This document shows positions 25,844 through 33,382 of a DNA stretch of 64,000 nt, one piece after another. Numbering within the stretch: position 1 is the first letter of the stretch; every line of letters starts with the position of its first letter. Position numbers and translations under genes: made by a program. The notes beneath the pieces are model-generated. The model was not told where the DNA came from and did no database searches. It saw only the letters and a list, made by a program, of their open reading frames with translations. This stretch comes from Desulfurococcus amylolyticus Z-533 (GTDB lineage Archaea; Thermoproteota; Thermoprotei_A; Sulfolobales; Desulfurococcaceae), in the NCBI RefSeq assembly GCF_000513855.1, contig NZ_KI911318.1, positions 1,179,327 through 1,243,326 of the forward strand. The letters are read 5' to 3'.

Positions 25844-26548
25844 TTGGAGAGAAAGGTGATCGAGCTGGGGAGGCTTAAGATAATACTCGTGGAAGCAGCA
25901 TTAGAGACCATACCTCCAAGCATTGCATCACACCCAGTAGTGCTTAAAAACGCTGGTAAAAGAGGGAAAAGTCCCCATGAGATACTACTCGATGTAAGCA
26001 TACATTACCACGCCATGAAGAAACTCCCATTGAAGCATAAGCGGGGCAGGCCGGATATCATACATTTAAGCCTGTTAGAGGCGTTGGAGAGCCCATTAAA
26101 TAAAACCGGTAAAATGGAGATATACATACACACGATACAGGGGCACGCTATCTTCATTGATTCATCAACCAGGATCCCGAGGAACTACAATAGGTTCACA
26201 GGGTTAATGGAGCAGTTATTTAAGGAGGGAGAGGTTCCACCAGGCTCAGAGAAGCCGTTGCTCTATATCAAGACAATGCCGCTTGACTCGTTAATCAAGG
26301 CTATTGGGGCAAAGGGGCTGATACTCTTAAGTGAATCCTGCGTCCAGAGTAGCCTCGACAATGTGGTTGGGGAGGCATTGGACAATGGATTCGCCATAGG
26401 TATAGGTGGATTCCCCCATGGAGACTTCGAGGAGGACACTGTGAAACAGGCAGTCAAGTGTTACTCGATATATAGAGGCCCCCTTGCAACATGGATCGTG
26501 GTGTCAAGGATAATAGCTAGCGCTGAGAGATTACTCGGCATACTTTAG
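25844..26548 (+). CDS. nep1: rRNA pseudouridine methyltransferase Nep1 (Emg1)
   Basis: SPOUT-class enzyme that N1-methylates pseudouridine in 16S rRNA helix 35. 234 residues with Nep1 blocks: LILVEAALETIP-like start, RGRPDIIHLSLLEALESPLN near residue 67, RIPRNYNRFTGLMEQLF near 107, and the knot GLILLSESC...GFAIGIGGFPHGDF. TTG start at leaderless distance from the shared TATA box; a GTG five codons later is the alternative. Confidence 0.96.
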   Translation: MERKVIELGRLKIILVEAALETIPPSIASHPVVLKNAGKRGKSPHEILLDVSIHYHAMKKLPLKHKRGRPDIIHLSLLEALESPLNKTGKMEIYIHTIQGHAIFIDSSTRIPRNYNRFTGLMEQLFKEGEVPPGSEKPLLYIKTMPLDSLIKAIGAKGLILLSESCVQSSLDNVVGEALDNGFAIGIGGFPHGDFEEDTVKQAVKCYSIYRGPLATWIVVSRIIASAERLLGIL

Positions 26549-26691
26549 ACGCAGATTTACTAATCCCAGTTAAGATCCTAGTCGAGATAATAACTTCGTT
26601 ATCTACCAGTGGGTTACATCAACCAACTCAATCCTGCTTAAATATCTTGTATTTCCTAGTATTTATCTTGAAGCCTTATCGGAGATGCCTT

Positions 26692-29193
26692 ATGCAGTCG
26701 AGCAAGGTTGATACTGATATAAGAGATCCCTTTATAGAGTTTGTCAAATGGAGTAGTCTCGACGTAAACGAGAACGCTAATAAATACATGGGTCCAGGCA
26801 GCTTCTTCAGCTACCTGCTCGAGGAATACATGAAGCGCGACATACTAGGCTTGCTTCCAAGTCACATCCTTAAAGCACATAGGGATGGATTAATATATAT
26901 TCACAAACTACCCCAGAGCATATACATACCCTACTGCACCGGGCATAGTATGGCAAGGCTACTTGAGAAAGGCTTGAAGACCCCTACAGTCATCTCCCGT
27001 CCAGCAAGACACTTCGACACATTCGTAGACCACGTGGCTAACTACCTGATCACACTCCAGCACTATTTCACAGGGGCGCAGGCTTTCTCCAGCGTCGAGT
27101 GGTACGCGGGTCCATTCATAAGGAGCGATGGATTAGACTACCGAGGGGTAAAGCAGAATATCCAGAGGCTACTCTATAATTTAAACTATCCAACCAGGAT
27201 AGGTTTGCAAACCCCCTTCACGAACTTCACGATAATAATGGATGCATCGAGGAAAGCCCTCGAAGGAGACTACGCCGTCTACGATGGTAAGAAAACCGAG
27301 CCCCTTGGGGCATATGAGAAGGAGGCTAAAATCTTTCTCTTAGCCCTTTTCGAGAACTATATGAATGGGGACAGCGTAGGGCAACCATTTACATTCCCAA
27401 TTCCCACCCTAATGACCACATCTAAACTACTCTGGGAGGATCCAGAGATATATGAAGCGGTATTCAAGACGGCTGCAAAACGCGGAAGCTTCTACTGGTT
27501 AAACACTAGGGTAGTAGACCCGGACGCCAGTTATGCAATGTGCCTGCATAGCGGTGAGAAGATACTCATCAACAACGATGGCGAAGTACACGAGCTGACG
27601 ATGGGAGAGCTGGTGGAGAAGTACGCTGGTGGAGTAGAGGCCGTGGACCCGGATGGGGCGACATGGTATAAGCCGGCTAGGGAGTTCAAGGTGCTGGCGT
27701 TCAACCCCGAAACAGGCGAGGTAAGCTGGAGGCCTGTGAAGAGAATCCTAGTGAAGAAGTCTAGGAAAGCCGTCAGAGTCCAGCTTAGTAATGGCAGGGG
27801 CTTTGTGGCCACGCCAGACCACCCAGTACTGGTCTACAGGAGGAACCACAGGAGATACGAGCTGAGGAAGGCCAACGACATACCGAAAGACAGTAAGCTA
27901 CCAGTGTTACAGGCGGAAATCAGTGGTGAATACGTAGAGCTCAAAGGGGAAGTCGAGCTAGTGGTAGATGAGGAAAACCCCTCAATCGAGGCTTGGAAAC
28001 ATAGGATGAAGACAGGAAGTGTTGTGTGGGTCAGTATTAAGAGCATAGAAGAGGTGGAGCTTGAAAACGATGAACTGTTCGTCGACGTGGAGGTAGATGG
28101 GCCCCACTACTTCGTCCACAGCGGGGGCGTGATAACCCACAACTGCTGCAGGATTAGTATTCAGAAGAACGAGCTTCTCTACGCATACAACGGTGGCTTA
28201 ACGTTCTCTTTAAGCTCGATTAAAAAAGACGTTGAGGAAGCTAGGGAAGAATATTGGAACAAGCTTGAGAAGCAGAAGTTCGGCGGGCTGTGGGCAATGC
28301 CCGATATAACTGGGAGCGTAAATGTTGTAGATATCAATATTCCGAGGCTGGCTCTAGAGGCTAGAGGTAATGACACCAGATTCTGGGAGCTCTACGATGA
28401 GGCCTTGAAGCTGGTTAGGGAGGCTGTAGACTGGTTTAGAGCTAGGTATGTGAAAATATTGAAAGAATACCCGAATTTCTACTATATGATCACAGAATAT
28501 ATGCCTGAATTCCCCTCATCGCACTTCAACACCATAGGATTAATAGGGCTACCCGAGGCAGCCGCCATACTGCTGCAAGAGCCGAAGCTCTGGCTAGACG
28601 GAAATAGGAGCGATTGGCTCCGAGCAACAGAGTTGATGAGGAAGATAGTCGAGCACGCCACTAATACTGCTAGAAGATGGATGCGGGAGTCGGGCACCCC
28701 ATGGAATGTTGAGGAGGTCCCAGCCGAGTCAGCCTCACCCAAGATGGCGGCTCTAGACATGAAGCTATACCCTGAACTAGCAGATTACTTACCAGACTCT
28801 GATAACCCTGTATACTCGACCAGTATAGCCCCATACTATACCCCTGAAATGGAGCTCCCCGATAGAATCGAGGTTGAGGCAAGAGTCCAGAAGTACTTCA
28901 CGGGGGGCGTGATGATGCATATATTTCTAGCCGAGGAACCCGAGCCAGACGCATTGGCGAAGCTGGCTAAGAGAATCATGGATACCGATATCGTGTACTG
29001 GAGCTTCACCCCTGCATTAACATATTGCCCATCATGCGGGAGAACATACACCGGGTTATATAAATCCTGCCCGAGATGTGGAAACGAGAACATCGAGGTA
29101 TGGAGCAGGATTATAGGTTACTATAGGCCAATAAAGAACTGGAACCCCCAGAGGAGGAAGGAGTTCTGGACACGGAATCACTACGTCTTCTAA
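26692..29193 (+). CDS. nrdD: anaerobic ribonucleoside-triphosphate reductase NrdD (with intein)
   Basis: Oxygen-sensitive glycyl-radical enzyme that reduces NTPs to dNTPs. The 833-residue precursor splits into a 283-residue N part, a 201-residue intein and a 349-residue C part. The NrdD part has SRPARHFDTFVDHVANY, the CCRI cysteine pair right after the intein, a C-terminal zinc site (CPSCGRTYTG...CPRCGN) and the glycyl-radical loop RIIGYYRPIKNWN near the end. ATG at 26692 follows GGAGA; the frame opens 15 codons earlier but overlaps a TTAAATATC promoter. The gap upstream has an inverted repeat AGATAA/TTATCT (26585-26604). First gene of nrdD-nrdG-thyX. Confidence 0.95.
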   Translation: MQSSKVDTDIRDPFIEFVKWSSLDVNENANKYMGPGSFFSYLLEEYMKRDILGLLPSHILKAHRDGLIYIHKLPQSIYIPYCTGHSMARLLEKGLKTPTVISRPARHFDTFVDHVANYLITLQHYFTGAQAFSSVEWYAGPFIRSDGLDYRGVKQNIQRLLYNLNYPTRIGLQTPFTNFTIIMDASRKALEGDYAVYDGKKTEPLGAYEKEAKIFLLALFENYMNGDSVGQPFTFPIPTLMTTSKLLWEDPEIYEAVFKTAAKRGSFYWLNTRVVDPDASYAMCLHSGEKILINNDGEVHELTMGELVEKYAGGVEAVDPDGATWYKPAREFKVLAFNPETGEVSWRPVKRILVKKSRKAVRVQLSNGRGFVATPDHPVLVYRRNHRRYELRKANDIPKDSKLPVLQAEISGEYVELKGEVELVVDEENPSIEAWKHRMKTGSVVWVSIKSIEEVELENDELFVDVEVDGPHYFVHSGGVITHNCCRISIQKNELLYAYNGGLTFSLSSIKKDVEEAREEYWNKLEKQKFGGLWAMPDITGSVNVVDINIPRLALEARGNDTRFWELYDEALKLVREAVDWFRARYVKILKEYPNFYYMITEYMPEFPSSHFNTIGLIGLPEAAAILLQEPKLWLDGNRSDWLRATELMRKIVEHATNTARRWMRESGTPWNVEEVPAESASPKMAALDMKLYPELADYLPDSDNPVYSTSIAPYYTPEMELPDRIEVEARVQKYFTGGVMMHIFLAEEPEPDALAKLAKRIMDTDIVYWSFTPALTYCPSCGRTYTGLYKSCPRCGNENIEVWSRIIGYYRPIKNWNPQRRKEFWTRNHYVF
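27541..28143 (+). other. mini-intein in NrdD
   Basis: In-frame protein intron of 201 residues: Cys1 in CLHSGEKILI (block A), TPDH at residues 91-94 (block B), VDVEVDGPHYFVHS (block F) and the end GGVITHN with penultimate His and last Asn (block G), followed by Cys+1. No LAGLIDADG endonuclease blocks fit into the 85 residues between B and F, so this is a splicing-only form. Removing it joins DASYAM to CCRI, the expected NrdD sequence. Confidence 0.93.
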
Positions 29194-29235
29194 ACACCGA
29201 CTCGTTTTCTTGATTTTCTCGTCTGGTGGTTTCTC

Positions 29236-29988
29236 ATGCTCATCAAACTGATTGGTAGCGGGTGGAAGAATACCAGCCTAGTTGACGTCCACGGCTCCGT
29301 AACCTTTACGCTATGGCTCTGCATGTGTAACTTGAAGTGTCCATTCTGCCATAACTGGAGGCTTGCAAGCAATGAGGGTTCAATATGTAAGCCCCTAGAC
29401 ATCAGTAGGCTCCTCGATGATCTCTCAGCGAGCAGGAGCTTCATAGACTATCTTCATGTAACCGGTGGAGAACCACTGCTCCAATACACTGGCCTATCAT
29501 GGTTGTTTAAGGAGGCTAAGGAGATGGATGTGGCAACTAGTTTAAACAGTAATCTAACCCTTTACATGCCCCTTAAGAAGCTGGTGGATCAAGGCGTCAT
29601 TGACCATGTTGCAACAGACCTTAAGACCCCTTTCGACGAGTTATCAGGCCTCGGCGATGCATCGAATATATTATTTAAACAGTTCACGGAGTCGTTGAGA
29701 CTCATAGTTGAGAAAAACATCCCCCTCGAGCTTAGGATACCGGTTGCCAAAAACTTAACGTTCAAGACGCTGGAGAAGACACTGGAATCCATCATGCCTA
29801 CCCTCAGTAAACACGTGGAAAATACCGTTGTCATTGTGAACCCCCTCCTATCAAAGCCTCTCACTAATCCCCGTAGCGTAGAGTGGTGTGATAAATACTG
29901 TATGCCCAGCGAGGTAGAACTTGAAGGAGTCGCAGGTGTTTTTAGAAGGCTCGGGTTTAAGACCTTTATTAAAGAGGTGCCGAGGTAA
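29236..29988 (+). CDS. nrdG: anaerobic RNR activase NrdG (radical SAM)
   Basis: Generates the glycyl radical on NrdD. 250 residues; radical SAM motif CMCNLKCPFCHNW (CxxxCxxC from the second Cys) near residue 33 and the SAM-binding GGEP in VTGGEPLLQ near residue 78. It is longer than bacterial NrdG and resembles the archaeal PflA-like form. Lies 42 nt after nrdD and overlaps thyX by one base. Confidence 0.92.
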   Translation: MLIKLIGSGWKNTSLVDVHGSVTFTLWLCMCNLKCPFCHNWRLASNEGSICKPLDISRLLDDLSASRSFIDYLHVTGGEPLLQYTGLSWLFKEAKEMDVATSLNSNLTLYMPLKKLVDQGVIDHVATDLKTPFDELSGLGDASNILFKQFTESLRLIVEKNIPLELRIPVAKNLTFKTLEKTLESIMPTLSKHVENTVVIVNPLLSKPLTNPRSVEWCDKYCMPSEVELEGVAGVFRRLGFKTFIKEVPR

Positions 29989-30887
29989 TGGAGAAATACC
30001 TACCGCGGGCCCTCCTCGTTGCACATTTACCTGATACAAGTAGGATTATAGCATCTGCTTCAAAGCTCACCCTATCACCAAGAGACTTCACCTCGATTAC
30101 CGGGGATATGGATTATGTGAAAACCGAGGAGTGGATCAGGGAACTGGTTAAACGGGGCCATGGCTCTCCACTTGAGCACTCGATATTCATATTCGAAGTG
30201 ATATGTAGCAGGGTTTGCAGTCATCAACTAGTTAGACACAGACACGCCTCGTTCTCACAGCTGTCTCAGAGATACAGTGATAAATACCTGAGAAACATGG
30301 TGACGAAAATATTCGAGCACACCGGCAGAAATCCACGGGAAGCCGGTTTCAGAGAATACGTTGAGGCTATAGAGGGATTCCTAGATGCTGATCCAGGTTT
30401 CACCGAGTTATTGGAAGTCGTAGCTGAGGCGTTCATAATCCCGCCCAGCACGGTAAGGCTTAAGGATAAAGAATCCCTCAGGGCCATTATACAAGGAGTT
30501 AAATCCTACTATAAGGCACTCCTCAACGGGATTCCATATGAGGATGCAAGATACCTACTACCCCAGGCTGTGAAAACCAGGCTACTTGTATCAATGAATG
30601 CCAGAGAGCTCATCGAGGTATTTATTCCACTGAGAACATGTGCCAGGGCACAGTGGGAGATACGCAGCATAGCCTGGCAGATACTAGGTGAGCTGAATAA
30701 GGTTGAACCATTATTATTCAAGTACGCTGGCCCACGGTGCATCCTACAAGACAATAGAAGTAGGAGTAAGCCATGTACACTTAAAGATTACCTTGAGGGA
30801 GCATGCACACCCACCTTGGAGAGATGCCCGGAACTAGTGCCAAGGGAAAAAATACGGGAATGTATAAGTACCGCCTTAATAATTTAA
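29988..30887 (+). CDS. thyX: flavin-dependent thymidylate synthase ThyX
   Basis: Makes dTMP from dUMP using FAD and methylene-tetrahydrofolate. 299 residues with the ThyX motif RHRHASFSQLSQRYS near residue 84, LEHSIFIFEV before it and TRLLVSMNARELIEVF later. Forms an operon with nrdD-nrdG, joining the two steps of anaerobic dNTP supply. The C-terminal 30 residues are Cys-rich (ILQDNRS...CTLKDYLEGAC), which is unusual but seen in some archaeal forms. Confidence 0.95.
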   Translation: MEKYLPRALLVAHLPDTSRIIASASKLTLSPRDFTSITGDMDYVKTEEWIRELVKRGHGSPLEHSIFIFEVICSRVCSHQLVRHRHASFSQLSQRYSDKYLRNMVTKIFEHTGRNPREAGFREYVEAIEGFLDADPGFTELLEVVAEAFIIPPSTVRLKDKESLRAIIQGVKSYYKALLNGIPYEDARYLLPQAVKTRLLVSMNARELIEVFIPLRTCARAQWEIRSIAWQILGELNKVEPLLFKYAGPRCILQDNRSRSKPCTLKDYLEGACTPTLERCPELVPREKIRECISTALII

Positions 30888-30943
30888 CATTCATACCCAG
30901 TATCGGTGATTATACATCTAGCGGTGGTCCTAGTTTCCAAGAC

Positions 30944-31126
30944 CTATAACGGGCCGTGGAAAGGGGGGCTTCGGGCTTCATAGGGTTTGATATCGAGTCC
31001 TCTGCGCTTGGCTTCACTGCCCTCGGTATCCATATCACTGGGCTCCGCTCGCTCGGGGTGACCCCAGCCCACGGCTCGCCCCTCATAGCTTTTCGAGGTC
31101 ATAGCTGTGGGAAACCCCCGCACCCC
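30944..31126 (-). mobile_element. TnpB (IS200/IS605-type) C-terminal relic 1
   Basis: The minus strand reads GVRGFPTAMTSKSYEGRAVG, then WGHPERAEPSDMDTEGSEA and a stop at 30944: 60 codons that look like the variable C-terminal tail of an archaeal TnpB after its zinc finger. A stop codon closes the frame just upstream, so only the tail survives. High local GC contrasts with the AT-rich flanks. Confidence 0.6.
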
Positions 31127-31587
31127 GATTCACTTTCAACATACTCACTCTTCAATAAAAGAGTTCTATACCAACCTTCATAAACCTAAAAGTATGAAAA
31201 CAGAAACAACAATCTGAGGCTATCGGTACAAGTATAAACCTGGACAGTATAGGATCACTGCTGGACATTTATGGAGCGGAGAACGCTTACACTCATCTAA
31301 TACTAGCCCTTATTACACTTTCTATCGTTGATTGTGGTTATAAATACAGTTTTCTAGAGGATGCCATCTTCAAGAAAGCGTCGAGAAGATTCACAGCGGT
31401 ATATAAGTCAGTATCCTCCAAATGCTAGCTTGTAGCTTACAGCTGAAAGCCTGCTTTTAAGGCTGAAGGATGGTGTTTCAAACGAATAGAAGAAGCATGT
31501 GTTGAAATAACAAAGGTGCCCAGCCAATAATACCTACCTCCATGGATAAGACAACGTACAAGGGATCCGGATACATCGGGTAGAATA
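31127..31587. other. 461-nt gap with a decayed open frame
   Basis: No intact gene. On the plus strand 31198-31428 is open for 76 codons without a usual start (reads DSIGSLLDIYGAENAYTHLI then LALITLSIVDCGYKYSFLED), perhaps the remains of a small gene; family not recognised. Nothing else seen. Confidence 0.3.
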
Positions 31588-31663
31588 TGCGGCGGCCGGG
31601 ATTTGAACCCGGGATCTCCGGCTTGGAGGGCCGGCGTCCTAGTCCAGGCTAGACGACCGCCGC
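31588..31663 (-). tRNA. tRNA-Gly (UCC) with C33
   Basis: 76-nt cloverleaf: acceptor GCGGCGG/CCGCCGC, anticodon stem CCGGC/GCCGG, loop CCUCCAA, T arm CCGGG/CCCGG. With this stem the anticodon is UCC and the base before it is C instead of the near-universal U33. No intron. Confidence 0.93.
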
Positions 31664-31884
31664 AACCAATAATCTCTTAGAATCTTGATAGGTTTTAAAA
31701 CATTCTTATTCAATAACCACTCCCTCCTTAATTAAGGATGCGTCTTACGTATTGGATACTTGAACAAAAATAAACAGGCTTAACCCCAGGAAGTATTACC
31801 GAGGTGTAGAGCCGTAATTCAACCGTTTACACCACTAGTTTACAACATGGATTCAATGAAGCTATTAAGCTTTATATCATAGGT

Positions 31885-31896
31885 GATATATTAAAA
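31885..31896 (+). promoter_or_regulatory. TATA-like box upstream of the C/D sRNA candidate
   Basis: GATATATTAAAA lies about 28-33 nt before the predicted sRNA start, the spacing expected for archaeal transcription. No protein gene starts nearby on this strand. Confidence 0.4.
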
Positions 31897-31918
31897 TCCT
31901 TGATGTGAATACTCTTTA

Positions 31919-31980
31919 CCATAGTGATGAAAAGAGGGTCTCATGAGCCCTGCAGTGATGAAAGCCGGAAAATCTGACCC
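31919..31980 (+). ncRNA. probable C/D box sRNA
   Basis: Order of boxes: C GUGAUGA (31924-31930), 12-nt guide, D-prime-like AUGA (31943-31946), spacer, C-prime GUGAUGA (31955-31961), 12-nt guide AAGCCGGAAAAU, D CUGA (31974-31977). Total about 60 nt, as in archaeal 2-prime-O-methylation guides, with a promoter at the right distance. The D-prime box is off consensus. A 9-nt inverted repeat (GGGUCUCAU with AUGAGACCC at 31989-31997) covers the first guide. Confidence 0.55.
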
Positions 31981-31997
31981 TTTACTCGATGAGACCC

Positions 31998-32110
31998 AAA
32001 TACATCCTTTATCAATACCAGTGGTGGTGAGACCTCTATTACCAAGATATCTTTTAGAAGAGCACCCCCACTAACAGTGATTCTGAGTACTTCTGACCTC
32101 CTCCCCCACC
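31998..32110. other. spacer between the sRNA candidate and TnpB relic 2
   Basis: Nothing recognised except the conserved IS right-end segment acctcctccccc at its right side, which joins relic 2. Confidence 0.3.
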
Positions 32111-32287
32111 CTAAAGGGCGAGGCTTTCGGTTGTAATCCCGTTAACGGGGTTGACCCTTGGTGCTGGCTTAATAGCTTCACCTGTGCTTCATGGAGCCCA
32201 GTCGAGAAGGATGCTACGCTCCTCCAATCTGGGGATCAAAGGGCATAAGGCTATAAGCCTCAATCCAGCGTACTTGATACTGACAAG
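32111..32287 (-). mobile_element. TnpB (IS200/IS605-type) C-terminal relic 2 with right end
   Basis: The minus strand reads LIPRLEERSILLDWAP, a stop, then GEAIKPAPRVNPVNGITTES and LAL before TAG at 32111, i.e. a frame-damaged TnpB tail. It is followed by the IS end CTCGCCCTTTAGGGTGGGGGAG with its CCCTTTAGGG half-palindrome. Relic 3 at 41408 repeats the TTESLAL-stop and the same end. In intact elements this region also encodes the omega RNA. Confidence 0.65.
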
Positions 32288-32314
32288 TGTAGGGCTAGAG
32301 AGGCCTAGAGTGCA

Positions 32315-32686
32315 ATGATAATGCTGGATCCATCTGTATACTTGTACAGTGGAGTGATAGGTGTATTAATAGTAGTGCTACTATTCATATTCTCCCTATT
32401 CGAGTTGAAGGGATTAGTGAAAATATTCTTCACGGTAGTCGCCCTAATACTCATTACGTTACATTATATTATTATATATAATGTATCCCATTACGAAAGA
32501 CTCACATTATATCCATTTACAATACTAGAGGAGACAGATATGGGGGGAAGCGTCTCCCCTGACATCGGGCAGGTAACAATACTAGCACTAATTATTCTCT
32601 GGCGGAAAGAGCTCCTCGGATTATTACAGGGGAAAACTACGGGGGGAGAAAATAGTGTACCCTCTTCTAACACTCGACCCCAGTAA
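32315..32686 (+). CDS. hypothetical membrane protein
   Basis: 123 residues with hydrophobic segments at about 10-27, 34-55 and 85-102 and a charged C-terminal tail; family not recognised. Begins 28 nt after the TnpB relic and overlaps sfsA by 32 nt, so both may be read from one transcript. Could be a lineage-specific gene. The start ATG ATG-like cluster (ATGATAATG) leaves a two-codon ambiguity. Confidence 0.6.
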   Translation: MIMLDPSVYLYSGVIGVLIVVLLFIFSLFELKGLVKIFFTVVALILITLHYIIIYNVSHYERLTLYPFTILEETDMGGSVSPDIGQVTILALIILWRKELLGLLQGKTTGGENSVPSSNTRPQ

Positions 32687-33380
32687 GATATTCGAGTGCA
32701 CCATAATTAAACGGCTCAACCGCTTCACAGTGTTAGTCGAAGCCGGTGATGGATTGATCCAGGCACACCTCAACAACACCGGCAGGCTATATGGAATACT
32801 CGAACCCGGGAGGCGGGGCGTGCTCATAAATATAAATGGTGTCAAGCTCAGGCACAGGCTTCTAGGTGTCTACAATAATAAGGAAGTAATCCTATTGGAT
32901 ACCAATATGCAGGAGAAAGCGTTTCTGAAGGCAGCCGAGTCAGGGTTGATACCATGGTTGAACCCCTGTAGCCTTATTAAGAGAAACATAAGGATTAATC
33001 AGGCTGTGATAGACTTCCTGTTTAAATGCGGGAACACCATGGTATTCATTGAGTTAAAGAGCGCCGTGATGAATCTAAACGGTTATTCCGGGTATCCGGA
33101 TGCACCCACTGAGCGAGGTAGGAGACAGATAAGGGTTCTCAGCGAGCTAGCCTCAACAAGTGTTAAATCAATAGTTGTGTTCGTGTCCAGTGTACCAGGT
33201 GCAAGAGGCTTTAAGCTGTATTGCGGTTTCGATAAGGAAATAGGAAGGGTTGTCCGGGATGCTGTAGCTAAAGGAGTATTGTTTAAGGCTGTGTCGATAA
33301 GCTTTAACCACTCAACCTACAGCATAGTGCTTGAAAACCCGGATTTAACAGTGGATCTTTGGAGTATGTGCGAAGAGTAG
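32655..33380 (+). CDS. sfsA: SfsA family protein
   Basis: 241 residues of the SfsA family (sugar fermentation stimulation protein; a predicted nuclease-like fold with OB-type N terminus). Blocks: FTVLVEAGDGLIQAHLNNTG with RLYGILEPGRRG near residue 25-57 and FIELKSAVMNLNGYSGYPDA then PTERGRRQIRVL near 133-165, containing the catalytic-looking ExK pair. Physiological role is unclear. GTG start inside the preceding gene. Converges on the alcohol dehydrogenase gene. Confidence 0.9.
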   Translation: MYPLLTLDPSKIFECTIIKRLNRFTVLVEAGDGLIQAHLNNTGRLYGILEPGRRGVLININGVKLRHRLLGVYNNKEVILLDTNMQEKAFLKAAESGLIPWLNPCSLIKRNIRINQAVIDFLFKCGNTMVFIELKSAVMNLNGYSGYPDAPTERGRRQIRVLSELASTSVKSIVVFVSSVPGARGFKLYCGFDKEIGRVVRDAVAKGVLFKAVSISFNHSTYSIVLENPDLTVDLWSMCEE

Positions 33381-33382
33381 AT

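Noticed and set aside
27541-28143. Homing endonuclease in the NrdD intein
   Set aside because: Only about 85 residues separate blocks B and F and no LAGLIDADG or HNH motif is present.
30956-31183. 75-codon plus-strand frame in the GC-rich island after thyX
   Set aside because: It is the complement of the TnpB tail relic, which explains its unusual composition; no start signal.
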